Shown here: positions 10,371 through 20,505 of the stretch, piece after piece
How the letters are laid out: each line of letters starts with the position of its first letter
Position numbering within the stretch: position 1 is the stretch's first letter
Assembly: GCF_000327385.1 (NCBI RefSeq)
Contig: NW_008709752.1
Location: 1,544,466 to 1,608,465 of the forward strand
Reading direction: 5' to 3'
DNA: 64,000 bases
Source: Lottia gigantea
Lineage: Eukaryota > Mollusca > Gastropoda > Lottiidae
Program-made: the position numbers and the translations under genes
Notes under the pieces: model-generated
What the model saw: the letters and a program-made list of their open reading frames with translations, nothing else
Told to the model about the DNA's origin: nothing
Databases searched by the model: none

Positions 10371-10679
10371 TTACAGGGACAGCTGCGCCATTATTTTTTT
10401 GACCAATTATACTTTAGTCTCAGAAACGGACATCAGTAATAGTGTAGAAATTTGAGCCTTCAAATCCATGTGTGTCCAGAATTATGAAGATGAATCTTTT
10501 TGTGGACACTACAATATATAGAAAATACATCCTATAGAAAAGAAATTACTAGACTGAAGTATATTTAAAAGAATTATGTATTCGTATTTCGTACATTTCT
10601 AATACTTCTGAAAACTATTTACATATGATATTCAACATGCAAATTAACCACCAAAAAAAGGCACATCCGTCCCATTAAA
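10371..10679 (+). mobile_element. MITE family A, copy 1
   Basis: Aligns over its length, in the same orientation, with the copy at 24010-24357. Shared blocks include TACTTTAGTCTCAGAAAC and CATGTGTGTCCAGAATTA. The ends are short inverted repeats of the TTAAAGGGA type, clearer in the second copy. No coding capacity. Confidence 0.65.
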
Positions 10680-10910
10680 CAAATCTAATATAATATACAA
10701 GCAATATAAACATGCGGATTAAAAAAATCTAGTAGCTCATGATAGTATGCAAATCCTAGGGAATTTCCAAACCAAAGCATTATCGGATTAGCTGCAGGAA
10801 CAGCAATGGGCAATATGTTTGGTTCACCTTAGCACACAGTATTTTTCAACGCATGTTTATTTATGCACGTACATAATTATCAATGTCCTCAATTATCAAT
10901 TGACATAAAC

Positions 10911-11357
10911 TCAATAATCCATTTTGTCCTCTTTATCTTTATTGGTTGAAGGATAAGCCGATACGATGAAACCATTAAATCCGATAGCAACCCTTAAAAA
11001 CAGCTTCTCATGTATCTGATATACGACCACAAACCCGTTTCCCAGTTCATAACCGTACGTGGCATAATGGCCCATACCCACTATTCTTTGGATATATTTC
11101 AGGACCTCCGATTCAGATTTTACACCGCAGAGTTTGGCATAATCATCTTTATGTCCCTTCCACAAGTGTTTAAAGCCAGCTTTATCATTCCCTTTCTCTA
11201 GAAATATCAACTGTGTTTTATTGATAATGTGAGTCGACATTTTGCTCTTGACTAACTCGTCCAGACCGGCTGAATGTAGATCCATCGTGAACATCAAGTC
11301 CTCTTGTACAAACTTTACGTTATCCTTGAGGATATCAACTGCCCTTTTGTCAACCAT
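10911..11357 (-). CDS. Small protein with a BECR-like (bacterial toxin nuclease-type) domain
   Basis: A 148-residue frame. On the minus strand the ATG directly follows a good acceptor (TTTTATTTCAG), so there is probably an upstream non-coding or coding exon. Residues ~50-140 resemble, from memory, the domain of bacterial and phage proteins in the barnase-EndoU-colicin E5/RelE (BECR) fold, whose members cut RNA or tRNA: a GFKHLWKGH segment, then a DDYAKLCGV-SE helix, a conserved Gly/Tyr strand and a C-terminal IGFNGFIVSAYP strand. The last 12 residues are charged. No signal peptide or membrane segment is visible, so I expect a cytosolic or nuclear protein. The frame looks intact. The family call is by motif memory only; it could be an unrelated lineage-specific protein. 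Confidence 0.55.
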   Translation of the reverse strand: MVDKRAVDILKDNVKFVQEDLMFTMDLHSAGLDELVKSKMSTHIINKTQLIFLEKGNDKAGFKHLWKGHKDDYAKLCGVKSESEVLKYIQRIVGMGHYATYGYELGNGFVVVYQIHEKLFLRVAIGFNGFIVSAYPSTNKDKEDKMDY

Positions 11358-12454
11358 CTGAAATAAAACAAATAGTTTGTCAGAAGTTATTCACTCACTT
11401 ACCCAATACCTATATCAACTAGCAGGTATGCTGTGTTTGGCACAATGGTACATCTATCAGAATTGAGAGTATAGTATTATGATCAGAATCGACAGATGTG
11501 TCTGTTCACAAGGTTAATATAAGCAAGCGAAACTATGACAAAATTTACAGACGAAGCTCTCTGTCACAAAACTGCAAATGTTATCAAAAAGCCTTCAGTT
11601 TGTTTCATGGAAATATAAATACAAATGTGCTTATTTACAAAGTCACAGATGAGTTTTACAAAAAATAAACATATAATTACTTACTTTTACAACTGTTATT
11701 ATATATACTTGCTGATTCAATAATACAACAACCAATCTTGATACAGAGATCTTAAGATGTATAATACTCTCAAGTTTACTACTTTTCCTTTTATAGCTAT
11801 GCCCATGACGTATGTAATTTACTTCCCTTTCCTTTCTATACTCGATCGGATTAAGGATTTCCGCTAGGTCATCTTCAATGCCCTTGTTTAATCAACTTTT
11901 ATCTGTAAATCTGTGAGCCCTTGGACTTATGTCGGTTGGAGCCCCTCCCACGATAATATTTGTTTAATATAATCAAATGCTCTCCTGCATTCTAAAACTG
12001 TATTAATATAAGATTTAAAGAGGTTCAGTCTGTAGTTGCTTTGGCACTAACTGGGTGTCTCATTCTCTTTATAAAGACGTGATGGTGGTAAGGCCCAAGC
12101 ATATGTTTTGAACCATTTTATGTTGTGTGTTAACCTTTTAGATACCGGGTACTTACTTTGGTACACTTTTTGTTCTGGGTGTAGGGATCTCCTTAGGACG
12201 GGGGCCCGTGGACTTGGTTCAACCAGTACCTATGGTAGTTTAGCCACTGATTTAGATCACCTTTCCGCCTAGTAATCTTATCTCCATGACTAGGCTATCT
12301 GCATCGGAACCTCTTCAATACACTATCAATTTCCTTTCAATAGAAACGTTAGAACTTAAATACCATAAAGGGGATATCTTTATAACAACTTCCTCTTTCC
12401 TAAATCTCCCTACTTTCTAAAATGAAAAGTGTTATCGTTTATTCTAAACCCACT

Positions 12455-12495
12455 CGATTATAGTGAAACCATCAATACCGATAGCAGGGAATTAA
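12455..12495 (-). pseudogene. Degenerate relic resembling the end of the BECR-like gene
   Basis: On the minus strand a short stretch resembles the IGFNGFIVS-coding part of the gene at 10911-11357. No coherent open frame surrounds it, and it looks like a broken old copy. A second weak similarity lies near 11850. The similarity is short, so confidence is low. Confidence 0.25.
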
Positions 12496-12944
12496 GTGCC
12501 CTCAGAATGGGAAATTTGTTGTTTTTTTAAACATAAAATGCTCTCCTGCATTCTGAGACTCCACTTTACGTCAACTTAATGATTTAAAGATTTTCCGTCT
12601 GCTTTATCACTCATTTGTTTATTGCTGGTAGCTTAGTACAAGCTTAATTTCTACAGATAATCTGAAGTTAATAGAGTTAAGGCAATGGCTTTTCAAACAG
12701 AGGTTAGATGCTTCAAAATTGACTGACGATTGTGCGTTCTAGCTTCTTAATAAAGCCTTTTTCTGATTCAGTTCACAACTTGACAAATATTCCTACAATC
12801 TTATTCTTATATAATATATTACAAAACATTGATACAAAAGCTAATTTATCGGCTTATCTATCAACCATCCTAGCGGGTGGTGCAGGAACAAAAATGTCTA
12901 GAAATGGTTAGACCATATTAAGTGATAACTTGCAATATGGATGG

Positions 12945-13017
12945 AAATGAAATGAAAATGAAATGAATTGAGTTTTACGTCCTACTCTTCTGCACCTTGT
13001 GGGCTAATGAAGACGGT
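12945..13017 (+). mobile_element. SINE-like fragment, copy 1
   Basis: Contains GAGTTTTACGTCCTACTCTT followed by CTGCACCTTGTGGGCTAATG, next to an ATGAA-rich tract. The same block recurs inverted at 41675-41742 and directly at 53095-53150. The common core next to an (ATTC)n or (GAAAT)n tract is typical of the 3' end of a SINE or its partner LINE. Confidence 0.55.
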
Positions 13018-13589
13018 GCAATATGGATGGAGAGAGCAAAGCAAATTTGTGAAAAATTAAACAATTAATTATGTTAGCCCTTGGTAATGTCAATGCTGAT
13101 AGGACAAATAACCAGGCATTTCTTTTGGCAACCAATTTAACACAGGCATAATGCTGCCGGTCAATAGAGTCAGCCAGTTTCTCAGGGCCAAATGTTGTAC
13201 CTCAATTGTATCCTAGGCAACAAAATGTTTGGAAATAAATCAAAGATATACAACCAGAAATAGAGATATCTATAGCAAAATAATATCAGAGCACAATTTA
13301 CACAAATTAATAGTTTTTAAACATTAACAGAACTGAACAGATAGAGTTAACAAATCTAGACATCAAATGAAAACAGAAAGGTTTGAGATTATATCCAGAC
13401 AATATAAAAGTCTATTTTAGTTGAACAAAAACACTAACTATTAAACACATTGTTACACATTTTGAAATTTTGTCAATGAAATGGTTTTATTGACTATTAT
13501 GGTGATTTTCAGACATTATGTAAGTACAATAACAAAACATTTTCACTATTAAAATAGTGCTCAATACATCAAATTATACAGCCATTTAG

Positions 13590-13707
13590 AAATATTAAAA
13601 CAGAACCTGAAACATATAGCTACTCAGAGTTTCACACTGTGTGATCTTCAGTTGTCTGAATATTATAACAGTGAGAAACAACATGTTTCAGGTTCTGTTT
13701 TAATATT
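13590..13707. mobile_element. Inverted-repeat element (family B)
   Basis: AATATTAAAACAGAACCTGA on the left is matched by its reverse complement at the right end (TCAGGTTCTGTTTTAATATT). The interior CTCAGAGTTTCAC...GTGATCTTCAG recurs at about 43850-43940 and, inverted, near 9435-9475. A small non-autonomous DNA element of about 118 bp. Confidence 0.6.
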
Positions 13708-13868
13708 ATATTATATGAGTATTATATTATTATAACTTATATCCTTCAACTCAGAAAACTTGTTTCATTTTGTCTTTTGAACACTGTGAACACTGTGATA
13801 ATCCACAGTGGGACAATACAAAGAAATTTTACGCAACAGTGAAAATTCTATCATTTGATTGTAAAGTT

Positions 13869-16289
13869 TCAAAATTTAGTTGCATATTGAATTATATTTT
13901 TAAAATGAACTTTCTGGTGACTTGTTAAAGTATCTTTTCTATGAAATGACTTATCACAAATTTCACAAACGTACGGTTTCTCCTCACTATGTATAGTCAT
14001 ATGTCTCATCATAGCAGTGTTACGCAGAAAACTTCTACAACATATCTCACACTGAAATGGTTTAGCTCCAGAATGGGTCTCCATGTGTTTCTTCAGACCA
14101 TTTTTCCCAGCAAATGCCTTACCACAAACTTCACAAATGAAGTCTTTTTCTCCAGTGTGTACAGTTTTAATATGGAGGTCAATATGAACAAATGATTTAC
14201 CACAGAAATGACATTCTGTAGAATCTGCTTTAAAGTTGGGATCATGTTTTTTAAAATGATATTTCAAACCTCCTTGAGTTGGAAAAGACATGCCACATGT
14301 TTCACAAGTAAACGGGTTCCCACCTTTATGAATTTCTTTATGTATAGTCAGCTGACCTGGACGAAGAAATGCTTTATTACATTCTTCACATTTATGAGGT
14401 TTTACATTGGTGTGTATTGTCATGTGATCAGAGCAGCCTCTCTTTGTAACAAATTTTTTACCGCAGTATAAACAATCAAAGGGTTTTTCTCCAGTATGTA
14501 TACTTCTGTGAGCTCTAAGGGTAGAAGATGAAGTAAATGATTTATCACAAAAATCACATTTATAGGATCTGTTAGAGTCTATTTTTCCGTTATGTGTTTC
14601 TTTATGAGTGGTTAATTGCCCTGGTCTAGTAAATGATTTACCACAAACATCACAATGATAGGGATAGTTGTTGGTATGAGAACACATGTGATCTTTACAC
14701 AGTTGTTTGGTCACAAATTTTTTATCACAATATAAACAACTGAATGGTTTTTCTCTGGTATGAATTCTTCTATGAGCTTTGTAAGAAGAAGAGGAGGTAA
14801 ATGATTTATTACATACATCACAGCAATATCGTTTATATCCTTTCCGTAGACTAGTAACACCTTCTCTATGGACTGATTCGTGTATCTCTAGATAAGATTT
14901 CCTCACAAATCCCTTATTACAAACATTACAATAGTGAAGTTTTTCCTTTTCATGCAGCCGCTTCATATGATCTAAGAGCGAATTCTTCCAATTAAAAGAT
15001 TTGGGACAATTTTTACATTTAAATACTTTTTCTCCAACATGTTCTTTACTCATATGAGTTTTCAGTAATTTGATTGTGTCATATTGTTCAGAACAAACAT
15101 GACATTTTCGGTCAATAGCTAGTATTCCTTCTCTATGACTTCTTAAGTGTAAGCGTAGAGCATTTCGCATGGAAACTTCTAGTCCACATATTCCACAAGA
15201 ATAAGGACCTTTAGACTGTTGATCACTTAAGGAATATTTCAGTTTACTTTCAGATTTTCGATTTCCTATTTTATTTGATGAATGTAAATTTGAATATTTC
15301 TTTTTTACATTTCTACTGACTTGAACAGTGTTGTCCTGCCTTGATTTATTTTCAGAAATTTTAGAGTTTTTAGAGCTTTCAGTGACATTACAATTGGAAG
15401 TTTTGGGTGTTTTTCTTCTTAGAACCATTACATATGTAGATAGTGGAGTTGTGTGATTTTTATCACTATTTCTGATTGGAGTATTCAATGGTCTCTTATC
15501 AAGATTACTTACAGAATTTTCCGTATCCCCTGAATTGAAATTTGAAAGGGGAGAAGCCAGTTTGACTGTGGATACAACCCTTTCACATTTCATGTGAACC
15601 AGAGCCACGGAACGCTCCCTTTCCACTGAATCATTGTGAGAGGTTTTTAACATCAACTTTGAACTTGAAACTGAGGTGATTTTTAACTGATTTTGTACCT
15701 TTTCATTAGTCATTTCTTCTTCCCCTTCATTAACAAAGTCGTAATTGTTTTCAATGTTTTTACTTCCATCAAAATCCAAATGAAATCTGTCTTCAGAAAA
15801 AGTTTCTTGGTTACTTTCATCAGATTGCATAAAATCCTGCTCTTGTCCATTTGCTTGCACCACAGCCTCACCCCCCTTTGTGTTGTTAGGACTGCCTTCC
15901 AATTCCCTCTGTTTTCCTTCATGAACAACTATTTTGTGTGCAGAGAGTAATCTTGCAGAGCTGAACTCTGCAGAACAAACATCACATTTGTTTCTACTTG
16001 CAGCATTCTCATGAACAACGATTGTATGTGCATTTAAATATCGTAATGAGTGGCATTCTTCTTCACAAATTTCGCATTTGTAAATAACGTTTTCTTGTGA
16101 ATTGGTGGGTTTTTGGGGCGTGCCACTGTCACTGTCTTCTTTGCCGCCGGTGGTTGAAGACGTGGAATGTTCATTATCGATATGATTTTCAACTTCACTT
16201 TCAAGTTCAAACACTTTGAGACACAAAGTACACTTGTATAGTTTACTCGTAACATTTATAACTTCGACGTTTGATCCTTTACAAGCCAT
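13869..16289 (-). CDS. C2H2 zinc-finger protein, 18 fingers, with the cluster's N-terminal module
   Basis: The frame reaches an ATG at 16436, but codons 1-49 overlap the shared promoter motif and look non-coding. I start at MACKGSNVEV (16289), giving 806 residues. Fingers 1-3 form the shared N-terminal module (YKCTLCLKVFELES, CEICEEECHSLRYLNAH, then a third H-X4-H finger). A long Ser/Asn/Lys-rich, partly acidic spacer follows, then 15 fingers. A three-finger block (FTSSS, CLYC-KKFVTK, F-RPGQLT) is duplicated in tandem. One finger (CHFCGKSFVHIDLHIKTVH) is short by about three residues and may not fold normally. The last finger (FHRKDTLTSH) matches the last finger of the gene at 2152. It is likely a nuclear DNA-binding regulator. 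Confidence 0.9.
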   Translation of the reverse strand: MACKGSNVEVINVTSKLYKCTLCLKVFELESEVENHIDNEHSTSSTTGGKEDSDSGTPQKPTNSQENVIYKCEICEEECHSLRYLNAHTIVVHENAASRNKCDVCSAEFSSARLLSAHKIVVHEGKQRELEGSPNNTKGGEAVVQANGQEQDFMQSDESNQETFSEDRFHLDFDGSKNIENNYDFVNEGEEEMTNEKVQNQLKITSVSSSKLMLKTSHNDSVERERSVALVHMKCERVVSTVKLASPLSNFNSGDTENSVSNLDKRPLNTPIRNSDKNHTTPLSTYVMVLRRKTPKTSNCNVTESSKNSKISENKSRQDNTVQVSRNVKKKYSNLHSSNKIGNRKSESKLKYSLSDQQSKGPYSCGICGLEVSMRNALRLHLRSHREGILAIDRKCHVCSEQYDTIKLLKTHMSKEHVGEKVFKCKNCPKSFNWKNSLLDHMKRLHEKEKLHYCNVCNKGFVRKSYLEIHESVHREGVTSLRKGYKRYCCDVCNKSFTSSSSYKAHRRIHTREKPFSCLYCDKKFVTKQLCKDHMCSHTNNYPYHCDVCGKSFTRPGQLTTHKETHNGKIDSNRSYKCDFCDKSFTSSSTLRAHRSIHTGEKPFDCLYCGKKFVTKRGCSDHMTIHTNVKPHKCEECNKAFLRPGQLTIHKEIHKGGNPFTCETCGMSFPTQGGLKYHFKKHDPNFKADSTECHFCGKSFVHIDLHIKTVHTGEKDFICEVCGKAFAGKNGLKKHMETHSGAKPFQCEICCRSFLRNTAMMRHMTIHSEEKPYVCEICDKSFHRKDTLTSHQKVHFKNIIQYATKF

Positions 16290-16354
16290 TGTATCCAAAG
16301 AGTGATATAATAATTTGGAATGATTATTTTGTTTACGGTGGGAATAATGAGGGC

Positions 16355-16368
16355 GGGACGTTTCGTAA
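16355..16368 (-). promoter_or_regulatory. Shared ACGAAACGTCCC promoter motif
   Basis: On the minus strand this reads TTACGAAACGTCCC, about 70 bases before the chosen ATG of the 18-finger gene. Same motif, orientation and placement as in the genes at 2152, 6285 and 28772. Confidence 0.5.
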
Positions 16369-16436
16369 CAATGTCTTTTCACAGCCGAATACTGTAACGG
16401 CCATACCATCACTTTCATAAGGAAAGATTTATGCAT

Positions 16437-17628
16437 TGATATCCTCTAATTATTTGTAAGATTTTTATGGTTTTATGGTCCATTTTGTTACAATGCTTTG
16501 GAATTGCATGTCTTGTTGTTTTACTCTAGGTGGTCAATTGATTTTTTCGTTTACAGATGAAATGATTCAAATGCAGAAAGGACTGATTGTGTCCAGTCAA
16601 CTAGTCAGCATCTACAAGGCTAAAAAAATCTGAATATTTGGGTGTACAGGATTATCAATAGGCCTACCTGAAGAAAACAAGTGGATTAAATCGTGTTGCA
16701 TTGTGTCTGGATCTTGCTGTCTACTTTTTACTGTATCAATAACCCTGCAAATTACACCACACCTTGTCTATTCACATTATTCTGTAGACTTGTCCAAATC
16801 TTGTATGGCAAGAAGTTCCCCCACATCCTTCAAATCATTCAATTCTGCACTTTGTTCAATGCCAATGTCATATCACTGTGACTGCAATCCACAATATAAT
16901 GCTATAAAATCACAAAATTCTACGATGCATCCAGTGGAGTTGTAAAAAAATTCAGATTTGTAAAACTTTATTCATTAACTAAATTTGATTCACACAATTC
17001 TTTAAATCTACTAACAAAACAATAATAGTAATGTCAAAAATTGCATGTTACCCTATATAGCCCTATATGGCATGTAAACTTTAATAAACTTTTATCAAAA
17101 GTCACTGTATATAAGAATCAATTTAAAAAATAAACTGAAATATGGTCTTCAACTCATTCAAAGAGTAAAACACAATGTTTTAACAAGCTCTCATTAATAC
17201 AACAAACTAAACTAAATATAAAATCTTTCATTTTTAGCAATATTTTGTTAACAGAGGACCATATAACAATGGTCAAGATATTACAATCTTTGTCTATTAC
17301 CTTGACTACAATAGCCACCCTTCTTGTGTCATGGAATCCAACGATTTGATCGTACATTGCCCACGCCCATACAGCCAATCAGAGCCCTTGACATAAAGAC
17401 TGTAAACATTATCGATTATTGTTTACAGACTTTCTGTTGAGGTCTGTGAATGGCTGTATTCTTTTAAATGTACAATCCAATCAAATCCTTGCATTTACAA
17501 ACTTCTATATTACAAGAAAGGAGATAAGGTATAAGAAGCAGTTTGTAATAGCCAAACATTGTCAAGATGAATGGAGGAATGCATGCCATCTTCCATGACA
17601 AGAAACAAACTAAAATCCAAACATGACA
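16437..17628. other. Intergenic region with a dispersed repeat
   Basis: No gene supported. Part of this is the 3' UTR of the 10-finger gene to the right. Positions about 17290-17400 are a copy of dispersed repeat family C. An inverted TGTAAACA / TGTTTACA pair lies near 17.40-17.43 kb. Confidence 0.55.
17290..17400 (+). repeat. Dispersed repeat family C, copy 1
   Basis: Shares AATAGCC, TTCTTGTGTCATGGAAT and CCAATCAGAGC blocks with 48285-48400 (same strand) and with 31530-31660 (opposite strand). A weaker copy lies near 61240-61340. The family contains CCAAT-type sequence but no evident coding region. Confidence 0.55.
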
Positions 17629-18573
17629 TTAAGCATGTAATTTGAGAAGATGTTGTTGAAGACAAGTTCTTTGATAAAATCCTTTTCCACAATATCCACA
17701 TTGATAGTTCTTCTCTTTATAGTGAAACTTCATATGAGCTTTTAAATCCCCTTTCTCTATAAATGATTTACTACATATATCACATTTAAATGGTTTCTCT
17801 CCAGTGTGGTGTTTAATATGCCGACGGACGTAGTTTTCTTGATAAAAAGTTTTCCCACAGACTCCACAACAGAAAGGTTTCTCTCCAGTATGCAGACGAA
17901 TATGGGCGATCAGATTGTCATTTCGTACAAACATTTTTTGACAAATATCACAGCGGAAATGTTTATTATCAGAGTGGATTTTCATGTGACGCTTCACATA
18001 ACTCATATCAGCAAACTTTTTATGACAAATTTCACATTTGAAAGGTTTTTCTCCAGTATGGAGTTTAAGGTGGGTTTTTAACAAACATCCTCTTACATAA
18101 GATTTTCCACAAATTTCACATTTAAATGGTTTTTCTTCATAATGCAACTTTCTATGTCGACTTAATGTTCCATTTTCACTAAATGATTTACCACAGAGAT
18201 CGCAATTATAAGGTTTTTCTCCAGTATGTGTTCGTTCATGTCTCTGTAAGTTACAGCCTCGTGTAAATGTTTTATGACACAAACCACAAGAAAATGGTTT
18301 CTCTCCTGTATGAGTTCTCATATGTCTATGAAGATTACCAGAATCTTTGAAGTCCTTCTCACATAATCCACAAGTATAACTACGTTTCTCTGTTGGCCTT
18401 CCCACCCCTCGTTTAACAGGACTTCCATTAGGTTTGACTTTAGATTCTTTAGGCCCAGGTTCACTATGATTTTCAATAGGTTTGCCAACATGATCTGTCA
18501 TATGAGCTATCAAATTTTCATTGTCTTCAAACTTTTCATTACAAACACCACAGCAAAATTCACTATCCTCCAT
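17629..18573 (-). CDS. C2H2 zinc-finger protein, 10 fingers, with AT-hook-like motif
   Basis: I start at MEDSEFCCGV (18573), in an AAAATGG context; further upstream the frame has only a GTG. On the minus strand a CCCTAG acceptor lies just before, so a 5' exon is likely. The protein has 314 residues. Finger 1 (about 8-28) stands apart. A linker holds KRGVGRPTEK, which resembles the GRP core of an AT-hook. Nine tandem fingers with mostly TGEKPF linkers follow, and the last has H-X4-H spacing. It lacks the N-terminal RYLNAH module of its neighbours and may belong to a different branch of the cluster. Its layout suggests a compact DNA-binding factor. Confidence 0.9.
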   Translation of the reverse strand: MEDSEFCCGVCNEKFEDNENLIAHMTDHVGKPIENHSEPGPKESKVKPNGSPVKRGVGRPTEKRSYTCGLCEKDFKDSGNLHRHMRTHTGEKPFSCGLCHKTFTRGCNLQRHERTHTGEKPYNCDLCGKSFSENGTLSRHRKLHYEEKPFKCEICGKSYVRGCLLKTHLKLHTGEKPFKCEICHKKFADMSYVKRHMKIHSDNKHFRCDICQKMFVRNDNLIAHIRLHTGEKPFCCGVCGKTFYQENYVRRHIKHHTGEKPFKCDICSKSFIEKGDLKAHMKFHYKEKNYQCGYCGKGFYQRTCLQQHLLKLHA

Positions 18574-20429
18574 TTTAGGAAAGAACACTAGGGCACAAGT
18601 GTATAGTACAATTTAAAATTCAAATTTCAGACTTAGGTCTATATCACACCGCCTCATTGCCAGGAAATATTGAGCTTTAAGATTCAACATGAAGCTTTCA
18701 TAGGAATCATTAGTTGTTGTAAACTAGCACCATCACACTTTCCAAATAGTGACAGTTGATTCCTAATCATAAAAGACACCATTTCAATTTCTAGAAGGAC
18801 AGTAGTCAGTACTGCAACATGTTCTTCCAAATTCAGGTACCAAACCGTACCATAACTGTAATGGAATCCAAATGAAATTTATGACAGAAGTGTTTCTTTA
18901 ATAGAAATGAATGTTTCTATAGGCCTCATAAGTAGACTATGGTATTTATTTTTTGTAGTCAGTGCATATAATTTGACTTTTCCGGTTATTTATGGATTGT
19001 CAATAAGAAAGGCTAAGGCTAATCTTGCTGTTATGGCAACTTTGCCTTTGGTTTCTACAGTTCTTCAGATGCAAGTGCAATGCTCAGGTTCCTTCCTCAA
19101 GAGCAAAACTGAGCGATATTTTATATCAACATATGGCCAATTGAATTAAACATTGACTAACTTGTTAACTATGTATCTTATATTAAATATTTAACTCGAT
19201 GGAATTCGTTCTCTTTGTTCAATCAAAATATGATTTACGGGAATAATGTGAACATATTGAGTCGTTTCGACAAAGTTTTGAACACACCTTTTTGTGATCT
19301 GTATGGTGATTATTCAGTATAATGGATAATGTCATAAAGTCGAGTATTTGAGATTAATGTGCATAATTATAACTAAGACCCACAAATATTCCGCTTTCTA
19401 GACAACATACCTTTTTATAGCAGAAATATTGTTACGAACTGACTCATTATACGTCTCATTATGCCTGTTACTAGAATTGCTTTCAGCCCGATTGTCTATT
19501 GTTTGTGAGAAAATGAGGTAAAGTTGTTATTTATAATGCGATTATGGCTATTCATGCATTGCTTTTTGCAGAAGCCTCCCCTTTTAGACGATATTTTAAG
19601 CTTTACGTATTCCTACAACTAGAACCTCAGCAAATCGCTCGGCAACTGTCTGGCTGAATGCTGAATAGCCCGAAACATTGAGCTTTGAGGAAAGCATCAT
19701 ATCTATTTTTTTTATTGATGCAGTAGCCTAATGGCAGAACAGTAGATTTCACCAATTGTCGGAAATACTGGGCGTTTGATTTTATCAGATCTGATTTTGA
19801 GTGCTAACAACTTGAATCATGCAGTATTTTTAGAGTTGAAAGTAATGCGGTTTGTTTCGGATTAAGTTTAAAGTCTAGCAGATGAATCATGTAGGTCAAT
19901 GTTTGCAGGTTGAAAAGCCTAAAGTGTAATATGCATGTGGCTTACCTTTTGATGCAATTATATTGGTAAATTGGTGTAACTTGACTCAATAACTGTTTCA
20001 CCATTGTTGCAAAACAGGCTTAGATGATCTTTTGTTGTGAACAACTAGGCAAACATAAATAAGATAGTTCAGTGATAGTACATCGATGATGCAGTGAACT
20101 GGGCAGATATGCTCTCTTTCTTTCAGACATTCATTTCCATCAAGATAGCTGTTGCCCTGTTGCTGGCTTTTTACCTTGTGATTCTGTAAATCATTGAACA
20201 AGTACAAGCCTATATTGAAATCACAGTTCTCTGTATTGTCGAAGTTTGCTATGGATGTGTTGGCTTCTGACTAATCTCATTAAAATCAGATTACAATTTT
20301 GTATCTTTTTGTATTCTGATATATTTAGTCGCCATTATAATCTAACAAGTTTTCTACTTAAGGCCTGTCTCAAAGCCATTATTTTTAAACAACTTGCATT
20401 CTTCATAGTAAGCTTACTTTTTACTTCAG
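18574..20429. other. Divergent intergenic region between two zinc-finger genes
   Basis: Probably holds 5' non-coding exons and promoters for the genes on both sides. On the minus strand a weak version of the cluster motif (TCGAAACGACTC) lies at 19259-19270. On the plus strand TTACGAACTGACTC near 19432 is a more degenerate match. A copy of dispersed repeat family D is at about 20320-20395. No protein-coding gene is supported here. Confidence 0.5.
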
Positions 20430-20505
20430 AATTGTGTCATGGAATGGTCAGAAAGAAAGAAATGTTACTGATTTAATAGAAACACAGTCTGAAAACTCAT
20501 CCAAT

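Larger units (their letters stand above)
11358..13868. other. Intergenic region with relic repeats
   Basis: No supported gene. It holds a direct duplication of about 60 bases built on GCTCTCCTGCATTCT (near 11980 and 12540), the possible BECR-like relic, a SINE fragment near 12.95-13.02 kb and an inverted-repeat element near 13.6-13.7 kb. The 11.8-12.4 kb stretch is less AT-rich than its surroundings. Confidence 0.55.

Noticed and set aside
16290-16436. 49-residue N-terminal extension of the 18-finger protein
   Set aside because: It overlaps the shared promoter motif on the minus strand and has no similarity to the N termini of its relatives, which begin near MACKGS by alignment.
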